The notes: generated by a model from the sequence alone, not told the origin. DNA of 64,000 bases from DASYXT01 sp035934555 (GCA_035934555.1 DASYXT010000073.1:1-64000), one strand, 5' to 3'. Counted from the first letter of the stretch, positions 43,324 to 51,842 are shown. Numbers and translations: made by a program.

Positions 43324-44541
43324 ATGAGCGACTCCAAACAGCCCATCGACGATTTGCGCATCGATCGCAGTGCTCGCACCGGCCGCCCAGCCTTCGGCTG
43401 GGTCCTGCCGCTGCTACTTGTGCTGGCGCTTGCGCTGGCTGCGCTCTGGTGGGTCACTCGCCCGCATCCGCTGGCGTTGCACACCGTCCTGGCGCGTGAT
43501 ACCCAATCGGCCCCTGCCGACCGAACTGTGCTGAATGCCTCGGGCTACGTCACTGCGCGGCGCGAGGCCACCGTTTCATCCAAAGTCACCGGCAAGGTTA
43601 CTGAAGTGCTCATCGAAGAAGGCATGCACGTGCAGGAAGGCCAGGTCCTGGCGCGCCTGGATGACACCAACGTTCGCGCGAGTTTGCTCTTGGCCGAGGC
43701 CCAACTGGTCTCCGCCAGCAACGCCCTGGCCGAAACCCGCGTGCGCATCCGCGAAGCCGATCAGGAACTCCAACGCCAGGCCGGCCTGCTCAGCAATAAT
43801 ATCGCCACCCACGCTGACTATGACCATGCCCAGGCAGCTTACCTTGCTTACCAGGCGCATTTGCTCCAGCAGCAAGCCGACGTGCTCGTCGCCCAGCGCA
43901 CCATCCAAACCTGGCAGCAACAACTCGATGATACCATCATCCGCTCCCCGTTCGCCGGCATTGTCACCTCCAAGAACGCGCAGCCGGGTGAAATGATTTC
44001 ACCCATTTCCGCCGGCGGCGGGTTCACCCGGACCGGCATTGGCACCGTCGTGGATATGACCTCGCTCGAAATCGAAATTGATGTCAACGAGAGTTACATC
44101 AATCGCGTCGAGCCCGGCCAGCCGGTCGAAGCCGTGCTCGATGCCTATCCGGATTGGAAAATCCCCTGCAAAGTTATCGCCATCATCCCGACCGCCGACC
44201 GTCAGAAGTCCACCGTCAAGGTCCGCGTCGGCTTTGATAAACTGGACCCGCGCATTTTGCCCGACATGAGCGTCAAAGTCGCCTTTCACGAAATGGGTGG
44301 GACAGCGCCGGCGGGGCACGCGGTGATTGTTCCGCGCGCCGCGGTGCACCAACAGGATGGTCGTGACCTCGTCTTAGTCGTGCAAGACCAACACGCCCAA
44401 CGCCGCTCAGTCGTCATCAGCAACTTCGGAGCCGACGAAGCCATCATTACCGCGGGCCTCAGTCCCGGAGAGAGAGTCGCGGTGGATTGGCCCGACACCG
44501 TTACCACTGGCGCTGCGGTTACCGAATCAAAAGCGCAGTGA
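43324..44541 (+). CDS. Membrane-fusion protein (HlyD/MacA-type periplasmic adaptor)
   Basis: 405 residues. An N-terminal membrane anchor (WVLPLLLVLALALAALWWV, about residues 25-43) is followed by a biotinyl-lipoyl half-motif 'ATVSSKVTGKVTEVLIEEGM', an alpha-hairpin (about 120-200), the second lipoyl half 'RSPFAGIVTSKNAQPGEMIS', a beta-barrel domain and a membrane-proximal domain. Such adaptors link an inner-membrane ABC or RND pump to an outer-membrane factor. No pump or TolC-like gene is adjacent: upstream is the methyltransferase and downstream the deoxyhypusine-synthase-like gene. Its transporter must be elsewhere, or it serves the envelope cluster. Confidence 0.85.
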   Translation: MSDSKQPIDDLRIDRSARTGRPAFGWVLPLLLVLALALAALWWVTRPHPLALHTVLARDTQSAPADRTVLNASGYVTARREATVSSKVTGKVTEVLIEEGMHVQEGQVLARLDDTNVRASLLLAEAQLVSASNALAETRVRIREADQELQRQAGLLSNNIATHADYDHAQAAYLAYQAHLLQQQADVLVAQRTIQTWQQQLDDTIIRSPFAGIVTSKNAQPGEMISPISAGGGFTRTGIGTVVDMTSLEIEIDVNESYINRVEPGQPVEAVLDAYPDWKIPCKVIAIIPTADRQKSTVKVRVGFDKLDPRILPDMSVKVAFHEMGGTAPAGHAVIVPRAAVHQQDGRDLVLVVQDQHAQRRSVVISNFGADEAIITAGLSPGERVAVDWPDTVTTGAAVTESKAQ

Positions 44542-44651
44542 AGCGGCGCCGGGCGGGGACGATCCGCCCCGACGTCTGTCGTTCTCCGGGCTTGTTAAAC
44601 CCTGCGCTGGCCCTTATGGTGGCGGCTCGAAATTTTTCTGGAACTTTGATT

Positions 44652-45863
44652 ATGGCGAAAACTCAAAAGAAACACGTTCGTTCCCGCGAAGACATTTCCG
44701 AATTACCGGAGTGGCTAAAGGAAAAGCAATGTCCCCATAAACGCCAATATATGGCGGGCAAACGGATCATGCCGCGCAATCTGACCGGCAAGGAGTCGGT
44801 TGCGCACCTGATCGACGAGGTGTTCCTGGCGTATAATTCCGCGCGGCTTAAGGAGGCCTGTCAGCTTTTCGCCAACAAAATGCTCGAACCGGATGTCACG
44901 ATCGGCATGAGCATCTCCGGTGCGCTCACGCCGGCCGGCCTCGGCTGCTCGAGCCTCATCCCGCTCATCAATGCCGGATTTGTCGATTGGATCGTGTCCA
45001 CCGGCGCCAACCTCTACCACGACATGCATTTCGCGCTGAATTACCCGGTCCACGCCGGCAGCTTTAAATTCGACGACACCGACCTGCGCGATAACGACCT
45101 GGTGCGCATTTACGACGTGGTGATTCCGTACTCGGATGGCCTGATGGCGACCGACGAAATCCTGCGCGACATCCTGGTTCAGCCCGAATTTCAAAAGGAG
45201 ATGGGCACCGGCGAGTTGCATTATCTCCTCGGCCGGTACTGCAACGAATGGGAGCGCAAAAACAAGCTGAAGAATGTTTCGGTGCTCGCGGCGGCCTATC
45301 GCGCCGGAGTGCCGTGTTACACCTCGTCGCCCGGGGATTCGACGATTGGCATGAACGTCGCCGGAGTCGAGTTGCGCGGAAACAAACTGCGGATGAACCC
45401 GTCGATCGATGTGAACGAGACGACGGCGTTCGTGCTCGCCGCCAAGCGCGCCGGCGGCAAAAGCGGCGTCGTGTTGTGGGGCGGCGGCAGTCCGAAAAAC
45501 TTTATGCTCCAAACCGAACCGCAAATTCAGGAAGTGCTGCGGATCAAAGAACTCGGCCAGGACTTTTTCATCCAGGTGACCGATGCCCGTCCCGATACGG
45601 GCGGCCTTTCGGGCGCCACGCCCAGCGAAGCGGTCAGTTGGGGGAAAGTCGATCCGACCAAGCTGCCGGATGCCGTGGTTTGCTACACGGACACGACGCT
45701 GGCGATGCCGCTGCTCACCCAATACGCTCTGTCCCGGCACAAGCCGCGCAAGTTGCGCCGACTCTATGATAACCGTGTCCGGATGATGCAAGCCCTGACG
45801 CGCGAATATTTCGTTCACAACAAGGTGAAGATGCTGGACGGGTCCGAGCCTAACCTCGATTGA
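44652..45863 (+). CDS. Deoxyhypusine synthase-like protein
   Basis: 403 residues from the ATG at 44652. The fold and active-site blocks match deoxyhypusine synthase: 'GMSISGALTPAGLGCSSLIP', 'VDWIVSTGANLYHDMH', 'YTSSPGDSTIGMNV', the catalytic lysine K282 in VVLWGGGSPKNFML and the C-terminal 'ATPSEAVSWGKVDP'. In eukaryotes and archaea the enzyme transfers an aminobutyl group from spermidine to eIF5A. Bacteria lack eIF5A proper, and bacterial homologues are thought to act in polyamine chemistry, for example forming homospermidine. The substrate here is therefore uncertain. NAD-dependent, cytosolic. Monocistronic or with the LOG gene 70 bases downstream. Confidence 0.85.
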   Translation: MAKTQKKHVRSREDISELPEWLKEKQCPHKRQYMAGKRIMPRNLTGKESVAHLIDEVFLAYNSARLKEACQLFANKMLEPDVTIGMSISGALTPAGLGCSSLIPLINAGFVDWIVSTGANLYHDMHFALNYPVHAGSFKFDDTDLRDNDLVRIYDVVIPYSDGLMATDEILRDILVQPEFQKEMGTGELHYLLGRYCNEWERKNKLKNVSVLAAAYRAGVPCYTSSPGDSTIGMNVAGVELRGNKLRMNPSIDVNETTAFVLAAKRAGGKSGVVLWGGGSPKNFMLQTEPQIQEVLRIKELGQDFFIQVTDARPDTGGLSGATPSEAVSWGKVDPTKLPDAVVCYTDTTLAMPLLTQYALSRHKPRKLRRLYDNRVRMMQALTREYFVHNKVKMLDGSEPNLD

Positions 45864-45933
45864 GGCCAATCTGTCCCAATGGTCCCAATCCGGCGCTTGA
45901 GCGGGAAGGCGGCTGAGCGTATTTTGCCGCCCT

Positions 45934-46965
45934 ATGTTGAAGGCAGAAAAGCCGCCCGTGGACCCCGAGCTGAAGCGGCGCATCGACGACCTGCTCGCCT
46001 ATAAAGGCGGCGGGTTCAATCAAGAGAACGTCGCCGACATCATCGAGAACGCGCTCAAGCTGCTGACCGATGTCAAAGATACCGGCGATGTGCGCGTGAT
46101 TCAAACCGCGCTGCGCGAGCTGCGCTACGCCTTCAAGCTGTTCGCCCCCTACGCCGGTGTCCGCAAGGTGACCATCTTCGGCTCCGCGCGCACGTTGCCG
46201 ACGCGGATGGAATATCAGCAGGCGGTCGAGTTTGGGCGCAAGATTAGGGAGGCGGGGTTCATGGTGATAACCGGCGCCGGCGGCGGGATCATGCATGCCG
46301 GCCACGAAGGCGCCGGTCCGGAGAACAGTTTCGGCGCCAACATCCGCCTGCCCTGGGAGCAAGCCGCCAACCCCGTCATCCGCGAGGATAAAAAGCTGGT
46401 TACCTTCAAGTATTTCTTCACACGCAAATTGATCTTTGTCCGGCATTCAGATGCCATTGTCCTGTTCCCCGGCGGGTTCGGCACCATGGACGAGGGCTAC
46501 GAGGCCCTGACTTTGATGCAGACCGGCAAGAGCCAATTGATGCCGCTGGTGCTGATCGATCGCCCGGGCGGCACTTATTGGAAAACCTGGGACAAACACG
46601 TCCGCGAGCACTTGCTCCGCGACCAGTTGATTTCTCCGGATGACCTGAACCTGTACCAAATCACCGATGATACCGATCAGGCGGTGAAGATCATCACACG
46701 CTTCTATCGTAATTTCCACTCGAGCCGGTTCGTCAAGGACCTGTTTGTCATCCGTCTCAAGCATCCGCCCTCCGATTCCGCCGTGCAGGCTCTGAACGAA
46801 GACTTTGCGGACCTGATCACGACTCCGCCCATTGAACGGATTGACGCAACCGCCGACGAAATCGCTGATGATGACAACGTGGATTTGCCCCGCATCGCGT
46901 TCGGGTTTAACCGCCGCGATTATGGAAGATTGCGGCAGCTCATCGATGTCCTGAACGGGATCTAA
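45934..46965 (+). CDS. LOG-family Rossmann-fold protein (lysine decarboxylase-like)
   Basis: 343 residues. The core shows the LOG signature 'VTIFGSARTLPTRMEYQQAV', 'GFMVITGAGGGIMHAGHEGA' and the PGGFGTMDE box (179-187), the motif of nucleoside 5'-monophosphate phosphoribohydrolases such as the cytokinin-activating LOG enzymes. The protein is longer than the usual ~180-200 residues: an N-terminal ~75-residue helical region and a C-terminal ~110-residue region are added, as in the larger TIGR00730-like bacterial group. The likely activity is release of the base from a nucleotide, but the physiological substrate is unknown. Confidence 0.85.
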   Translation: MLKAEKPPVDPELKRRIDDLLAYKGGGFNQENVADIIENALKLLTDVKDTGDVRVIQTALRELRYAFKLFAPYAGVRKVTIFGSARTLPTRMEYQQAVEFGRKIREAGFMVITGAGGGIMHAGHEGAGPENSFGANIRLPWEQAANPVIREDKKLVTFKYFFTRKLIFVRHSDAIVLFPGGFGTMDEGYEALTLMQTGKSQLMPLVLIDRPGGTYWKTWDKHVREHLLRDQLISPDDLNLYQITDDTDQAVKIITRFYRNFHSSRFVKDLFVIRLKHPPSDSAVQALNEDFADLITTPPIERIDATADEIADDDNVDLPRIAFGFNRRDYGRLRQLIDVLNGI

Positions 46966-46969
46966 CAGG

Positions 46970-47107
46970 AAAGCGCCAGAGAGGGCTGGCGCAGTCCACG
47001 ACGCTTCGCAAGTTTCCAATGCCAGCGTCACGTCCGAGACACTTCGCCTGCCATTGGACGCCGAGTGGGGGGCCAGCTTTTGGACTGCGCCAGCCCTCTG
47101 GCGCTTT
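46970..47107. repeat. Palindromic inverted pair, family A copy 3
   Basis: Left unit 46970-46998 (with two extra bases, AG, in its hairpin loop) and right unit 47081-47107 are inverted copies of the same palindrome as at 11315 and 19870. The 82-base spacer differs from the other copies. The pair lies between the convergent LOG-family gene and the ThuA gene. Confidence 0.85.
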
Positions 47108-47160
47108 ATCCGAAGCTATTACCGCACCCAGCACGGCCAGCACCGGAAACAGCAGCTCTA

Positions 47161-48042
47161 TCAGTCGCGCCCCTTGCGATCGAGGTTGGCTTTGAGTTGC
47201 TCCTCGCTCACATGGCTCTGCACTCCCTCGGCCGGGACTTCAACTTTTGCCGTCCACAGAATCGCGTTCAGCACAAGCTTGCGCACGTCGTCGTTGCCCC
47301 AATTCTTGTGATAATGCCCGCCCGAAAAACCGAATCCCCGGCCGCCGTCCGGCCGTTCGCACGCCCAGGCCGTGGTTTGCATTTCGCCGTGCGCAACTGA
47401 CTCGCGCACCGCCGGATTGCCCTCGTGCGGGCCATCAGGTCGGTGCATCGTGCTGGGCGGGGCCACCGCGCTGAGAATGGGCGTAACGCCCTGCATGCCG
47501 TCGCGAAAGCGCATGTAAAAGTACCACTCATCCGTCGTCGTAAACGGATGCACCCCGCGCGTGATCGGGTGCTCGGGCAACTGTTTGAAGTCCGCTTTCC
47601 AGACCGGGTTCACCGAGCGGTCGATCTCGAAACACCCGCCCAGCCAATCCAGAAACTCCTTTTCCCCCCGTTCTTTGGTTGGTTCCACCGCGTAATGCAG
47701 GCAGACCAGCCCAACCCCTTTCTTCATCAACTCGCTGATCCGCTCCAACCGGTCATCTTGCAACAGCGGATGACCACCGCCGCCATCGCTATAAACCACG
47801 ATCGTCGCCGCGTGCGCAAATGCCGCGTCCGGTTCCGTTGGCCAGCCGTTGCTATATACCGTCGCTGTCACGCCGGGAAATCCCTCGAGGCACGACTTCA
47901 GCAACAAGCAGCCGGCGCGGTGTTCATGCTCACCCGGACCGTGGCTGGGGGGCCCGGCCAGAAACACAATTTCCTTCGGCTCAGCCGCGCCCAGGCTGGC
48001 CACAATGAAAGGCAATATAGCCAGCAGGAGTAATCGTTTCAT
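47161..48042 (-). CDS. ThuA-domain (trehalose-utilisation-like) secreted protein
   Basis: 293 residues. A signal peptide (MKRLLLLAILPFIVASLGAA) is followed by a class I glutamine amidotransferase-like ThuA domain: 'EIVFLAGPPSHGPGEHEHRA' at the start, 'ATIVVYSDGGGGHPLL', 'GVGLVCLHYAV' and a late 'GFGFSGGHYHKNWGNDD'. ThuA proteins accompany sugar-degradation genes in Verrucomicrobia and Planctomycetes; the reaction is not established. The gene starts 4 bases after the DUF1080 gene ends, so the two are co-transcribed with the epimerase gene upstream. Confidence 0.88.
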   Translation of the reverse strand: MKRLLLLAILPFIVASLGAAEPKEIVFLAGPPSHGPGEHEHRAGCLLLKSCLEGFPGVTATVYSNGWPTEPDAAFAHAATIVVYSDGGGGHPLLQDDRLERISELMKKGVGLVCLHYAVEPTKERGEKEFLDWLGGCFEIDRSVNPVWKADFKQLPEHPITRGVHPFTTTDEWYFYMRFRDGMQGVTPILSAVAPPSTMHRPDGPHEGNPAVRESVAHGEMQTTAWACERPDGGRGFGFSGGHYHKNWGNDDVRKLVLNAILWTAKVEVPAEGVQSHVSEEQLKANLDRKGRD

Positions 48043-48046
48043 AAGG

Positions 48047-48841
48047 CTAAAGCTTCTTGAGGCGAATGTCTTTGAACTGCACGGTAAACGGAGTTCCCAC
48101 GTGCAACTGCAACGCGAGAATACCGCTCAGCGCTCGATGCGCCGTATCTTCGTCAGTCAGGTCTATAGTTGGTTTACCGTTGAGCCACTGTTGCAGATGA
48201 TTGCCCCGGGCCACGATCACATACTCATTCCAGTCCCCCTTCTTGATCGAAGCCTCGATTTCAGCCGCGGACCCAATCGAGCCCAGCACGTGCTTCTTGC
48301 CCTCGGCGTCCCAGAGCACCTTTTCGCCCCGGTCGGCGATCGTGCCGCGCATGCGTTCCTCGTAAAGATTGCCGGTGTAGTTCGGACCGGCTTCCATATC
48401 GGCCTGGTAACCGCCCACCACCCAGTTGGCGCGGTCGAAAATTTTGCTGCGGTACTGAATGCCCGAATTGGCGAAACCGGAGTTGCTGTTGGGGACGATC
48501 TTGAACGAGCAATGCAACTCGAAATCGGCGACCACGCCGTTGGTCCACACCAGGAACGTATTCACTTTTGCCGGATGTTCCGGTGTGGTCTGGCCGGTGA
48601 TCGCGCCGTCGCGTACGCTCCAGAGCTCGCGGTTGCCGTCCCACCCGGTCAGATCTTTGCCGTTGAAAATGCTTTGAAAACCGTGCCGGCGATCATCCAG
48701 CAGCGTCGTGTCCCGACCATATTGCCCGGCGCCGGGAGCGACGCTATTCTCAGCGCGTTGTGCGGCGACCGGCAGCATCGAAAACAATAGTGTGCCGCAA
48801 CCGGCGATAACGGAAGCTGTAATTCGCAGAGCAGCCTTCAA
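48047..48841 (-). CDS. DUF1080 (3-keto-disaccharide hydrolase-type) secreted protein
   Basis: 264 residues. The signal peptide is followed by one DUF1080 domain, a concanavalin-like beta-sandwich: 'SIFNGKDLTGWDGNRELWSV' and 'RDGAITGQTTPEHPAKVNTF' at the N-terminal side, 'NSGIQYRSKIF', 'GYQADMEAG', 'GDWNEYVIVARGNHLQQWLN' and the terminal 'FKDIRLKKL'. Members bind or hydrolyse 3-keto-glycosides. The pairing with ThuA, the sugar isomerase and the VOC gene suggests a small sugar-use operon on the minus strand, reading 50214 to 47161. Confidence 0.9.
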   Translation of the reverse strand: MKAALRITASVIAGCGTLLFSMLPVAAQRAENSVAPGAGQYGRDTTLLDDRRHGFQSIFNGKDLTGWDGNRELWSVRDGAITGQTTPEHPAKVNTFLVWTNGVVADFELHCSFKIVPNSNSGFANSGIQYRSKIFDRANWVVGGYQADMEAGPNYTGNLYEERMRGTIADRGEKVLWDAEGKKHVLGSIGSAAEIEASIKKGDWNEYVIVARGNHLQQWLNGKPTIDLTDEDTAHRALSGILALQLHVGTPFTVQFKDIRLKKL

Positions 48842-48884
48842 GTTCGGTTCCTCCGGGGTTAATGGTGGGCTCAGTGTTGCTGCC

Positions 48885-49727
48885 TCACAGCACGCGCTGC
48901 AAAAACTTCAAACCTTTTACGGCGATGTCTTCCTGGCGCGGCTCGACCTGGCGCCAGATGGCGGCGGCCCGCGCGATCAGCTTCACATGGCTGCCGAAAC
49001 CTTCAATGACCACGTCGCCCTGGAAATTAATCGCGCGCAGCGCCTGGCCGATCGCCCGCCAATCGATATGGTCGTTGCCGGGGGTGCCACGGTCGCACCC
49101 GCAAGCGTGGAGATGGGCCAGCCGTTTGCCGGCCCGCAGGATCGCGGCCGCCTGGTTCTTCTCCTCGATGTTCATGTGGAAGGTGTCCAGCATGAGTTTG
49201 AGCGCCGGGTTGTCCACTTCCTCGATCATGTTCAACGCCTGCTCGCACGTATTAATGAAATCGGTTTCAAAGCGGTTGAGCGGCTCCAGGCAGATGCGCT
49301 GGCCACGGTCTTGAGCTTCGCGGGCGAGCGTGCGCAAATGCCGGGCCACCAGCTTCCATTGCTGCTGGTACTCCCGGCGTGGCACCGCCTCGGCGCGGCC
49401 GGTCGCCGAATAAATCGGCCCAATCACCGTCGAGCAATCCAACGCCTTGGCCTGGTCCATCAGTTGGGTCATGTATTTCAGCGCAATTTGTTGCTGGCGG
49501 GCAGTGCCGCGCAGGTCTCGCTCGGCGCTCATGCACGCGCACACCGACCCGCAGGTCAGCCCGGTATCCTCGAGCCGGCTTTTGACCACCCGCGGGTCAA
49601 TGTGGTTGGGCTGTTCGATCGGGATTTCCACCGTCTCGAAGCCCCAGCGCTTGATGGGCTTGAACAGGCGCGTGCTTTGAGTGGTGAACGGGGAGGTGAA
49701 AAGGAAAGTATTAATGCCGATGCGCAT
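48885..49727 (-). CDS. Sugar phosphate isomerase/epimerase (ketose 3-epimerase-like)
   Basis: 280 residues of xylose-isomerase-like TIM barrel, started at the ATG at 49727. 'MRIGINTFLFTSPFTTQSTR' opens the protein in D-psicose/D-tagatose 3-epimerase style. Metal-site blocks follow: 'RICLEPLNRFETDFINT' (Glu), 'LKLMLDTFHMNIEE' (Asp, His), 'HLHACGCDRGTPGNDHIDW' (His) and the final Glu in 'DVVIEGFG'. No signal peptide, so it works in the cytosol, unlike its two operon partners downstream. A frame upstream of 49727 is open but not conserved in appearance. Confidence 0.88.
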   Translation of the reverse strand: MRIGINTFLFTSPFTTQSTRLFKPIKRWGFETVEIPIEQPNHIDPRVVKSRLEDTGLTCGSVCACMSAERDLRGTARQQQIALKYMTQLMDQAKALDCSTVIGPIYSATGRAEAVPRREYQQQWKLVARHLRTLAREAQDRGQRICLEPLNRFETDFINTCEQALNMIEEVDNPALKLMLDTFHMNIEEKNQAAAILRAGKRLAHLHACGCDRGTPGNDHIDWRAIGQALRAINFQGDVVIEGFGSHVKLIARAAAIWRQVEPRQEDIAVKGLKFLQRVL

Positions 49728-49791
49728 AGCGGAAACCGACCATAGAACATCGCCACAGCAAGTCAAGCTTCGCCGTGACATCTGCGACACT

Positions 49792-50214
49792 TCACCCAGG
49801 CTTCCAATTCCCATCGGCCGAGCCGTCGGGGCTGGCAAGTACCACCTTGTAACCGTTCGGATCGCGAAGCCATATTTCCCAGTGGTTTGGGCCGCCGTCA
49901 GGGTTGTCGGGCGGATTGCGATGGCGCGGCAGAATAATCTCAGCTTTCAAACGCTCGGCGCGCGCAACTGCCGCATCAAAATCCTCAACTTCGAACCACA
50001 GCAGCACGCCGTTGCCGACAGCGAGGTTAGGCTCGCCTATGCGCCCGTGATGATGCGCCACCTCCCAATTGTGCAATTGAAGAATCAGCCGGCCATTCGA
50101 GACCAACCGCTCGTAATTTGGGCCGCCATGGGCGCTCTGGCACCCGAGAAGTTGTTGATACCAGCGGCTCGTCGCCTCGACGTCCCGCGCGCAAATAAGA
50201 GGCTGTGGATGCAT
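49792..50214 (-). CDS. VOC-family (glyoxalase/bleomycin-resistance-like) protein
   Basis: 140 residues from the ATG at 50214, which is preceded by AAGGA; a GTG at 50229 is the alternative. The single vicinal-oxygen-chelate domain has the paired beta-alpha-beta pattern: 'LICARDVEATSRWYQQLLGC', 'LILQLHNWE', then 'VLLWFEVEDFDAAVARAERL' and the terminal 'EIWLRDPNGYKVVLASPDG'. The H and E ligands typical of metal-binding members are visible (H in ILQLHNWE, E in HWEIWL). The substrate is unknown. It is the first gene of the minus-strand group and lies 64 bases upstream of the epimerase. Confidence 0.82.
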   Translation of the reverse strand: MHPQPLICARDVEATSRWYQQLLGCQSAHGGPNYERLVSNGRLILQLHNWEVAHHHGRIGEPNLAVGNGVLLWFEVEDFDAAVARAERLKAEIILPRHRNPPDNPDGGPNHWEIWLRDPNGYKVVLASPDGSADGNWKPG

Positions 50215-50260
50215 CGTCCTTACTCTCACCCGGGATCCCCTTCCAGTAAAGCCCCCGGCG

Positions 50261-50370
50261 CGCGGACCTTAGTCAGACCTTAGTCCGCAGCAACTCCCGA
50301 ACGGAGCACGGCTCGGATTTGCTGCCGATTTTACCAGTTACGTTGCTGCGGACACGAATGTCCGCGCTCC
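50261..50370. repeat. Palindromic element family B, copy 1
   Basis: Two inverted arms: 50261-50293 begins with GCGGAC and ends TAGTCCGCAGCA; 50343-50370 reads TTGCTGCGGACA-cgaa-TGTCCGCG in the opposite sense. It stands between the minus-strand membrane protein gene and the VOC gene, about 50 bases from each. Copies 2 and 3 are at 52388 and 57214. Confidence 0.75.
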
Positions 50371-50417
50371 ACGCCCTCACTGCCGATTACATCCGCTCGT
50401 GCTGCGGTAGCGCTATC

Positions 50418-51842
50418 TTACCCAGCCCCCGCATCCCCAAGCTCCAGTTTTGACCGCCGCTTCCATGCGCGCGCCAGCACAACCATTGCGCTCCCGAAAC
50501 CCAGGGCCACCCAGGGCATTCCCAGAAACGACTTGGCGCCCATCACACCCACTGCCAACCCGAGCAAAAGCGCAAACAAAACCCACGGGCTGATCGCGCC
50601 GATTGCCCACAGACCGCGCCGCCACGTGCGGTCGCGCGCGCCATCCAGGCGCCGCAGCACCATTCCCAGCAGCATGCCAAGCCCCACCCACATCCCGCAC
50701 AACAGCCACGCCGGAAACCGCCCACCATGCTCCACGATCGACGGCACAATAAATCCCAGCATCACGAACCCCGCGGTGAACCCGATCCCGGTGAACCACG
50801 GTGCTCTGACCGCCCTGGCGCCGCTTGTCGCACGCGTCTGCTGTAGCGCGAGACCCACCAGGGCCAGGATGCCCCCCAGGCAACCCAGTGTCCACGGCCA
50901 GCCCAGCCGGAACGGATAGACTTGCCGAACCGGCAGAACTCCCGGAAACGCAGCCTCCAACAGCCCACGGTTGAACTCGACCAACTGGTCGCCTTGCGGC
51001 CGCTTTGCCATCTGCTCACTCAAGCGCGCCGGCAAAGGCACGCCGGCAAATCGCTCGGGCGAATACAACTCGGGCCGCGGCAGTAACCGATTGAGCTCCT
51101 CCTGCAGCGCGTGCTTCAGCTCGACAGAATCAGCCTGCGTAGCAACGGCTTTGCGGACAATTTCGCCGTGCTTCGCGCTGAACCCGCCCGCAATGAACCG
51201 GTCCAGCGGTCGGCTGCCCGCCTCGACTTGGCGCGCCAGCTCAAGCGAGTGCTCCATCTCAATCAGGTGAAAGGGCCGATTATCAAAAAAAGCGAACCCG
51301 AGCAGCACCACCAGCGCAAAGGCCGAGCCGGCGATAACCTGGCCCCGCCGGCGCAGCCAGGGAACCGTTGCGTGGCCTGAGAATGCCGCTTCGGTGATGA
51401 ACACCGGCGCCGTGATCGAGATGGCCATGTGATAGAATGTCAGGCCAAAGGCCCAAACCCAGTTCACGCCCGCAGCCCGGCCATAAATGCTTAAGAACCC
51501 GGTGTCCGTCCAGTAAGGGTTGAAGAAGCTTTTGCACATCAGCCCCTCCTCGATGATGCCATAGGCGGCCCCCAGCAGCAGCAGTCCGGCCGCATTGAGC
51601 CCGCGGCGCACCACCAACTCGCGCACCAGCAGCGCTCCGCAACCGTACAGCCCCACCAGCAGCACGAAGAACACCGGGTTGAAGAATTGCAGCGGCGGTG
51701 ATGAGCCCGAAAGCAACTCCCCCACCGCAGGGGCCAGCACCAGCAACGTCAGCACAGGTTTCCAATGCCGTTCCGCCCGGGGCGGCTGATCATCGACCGG
51801 AGTTGTGGCGGATTCCGCTCGGCCCTCGTTCACATCGCTCAT
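50418..51842 (-). CDS. Multi-pass membrane protein, possible CPBP-type
   Basis: 474 residues with about ten hydrophobic segments (for example 'FFNPVFFVLLVGLYGCGALL', 'GFTAGFVMLGFIVPSIVEHG', 'PWVLFALLLGLAVGVMGAK') and a hydrophilic loop of ~110 residues in the middle. 'AAYGIIEEGLMCKSFFNPYW' near residue 95 contains a glutamate pair in a helix, followed by 'FYHMAISI' with a histidine. This resembles the EE...H arrangement of CAAX/CPBP-type intramembrane proteins, but the match is loose. No signal or other domain. Function unknown; inner-membrane location. Confidence 0.6.
   Translation of the reverse strand: MSDVNEGRAESATTPVDDQPPRAERHWKPVLTLLVLAPAVGELLSGSSPPLQFFNPVFFVLLVGLYGCGALLVRELVVRRGLNAAGLLLLGAAYGIIEEGLMCKSFFNPYWTDTGFLSIYGRAAGVNWVWAFGLTFYHMAISITAPVFITEAAFSGHATVPWLRRRGQVIAGSAFALVVLLGFAFFDNRPFHLIEMEHSLELARQVEAGSRPLDRFIAGGFSAKHGEIVRKAVATQADSVELKHALQEELNRLLPRPELYSPERFAGVPLPARLSEQMAKRPQGDQLVEFNRGLLEAAFPGVLPVRQVYPFRLGWPWTLGCLGGILALVGLALQQTRATSGARAVRAPWFTGIGFTAGFVMLGFIVPSIVEHGGRFPAWLLCGMWVGLGMLLGMVLRRLDGARDRTWRRGLWAIGAISPWVLFALLLGLAVGVMGAKSFLGMPWVALGFGSAMVVLARAWKRRSKLELGDAGAG

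Larger units (their letters stand above)
20658..44541 (+). other. Type VI secretion-like envelope gene cluster lacking sheath genes
   Basis: A plus-strand run of genes encodes TssK, TssL, TssM, TssA, a TagF-domain protein and a TagH-like protein, with two transmembrane TPR proteins, an OmpA-like barrel, an Ig-repeat giant protein, a methyltransferase and a membrane-fusion protein. tssK-tssL and tssM-tagF overlap by four bases (ATGA). Within this window there is no TssB, TssC, Hcp, TssE, TssF, TssG, ClpV, VgrG or PAAR gene. Confidence 0.75.
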
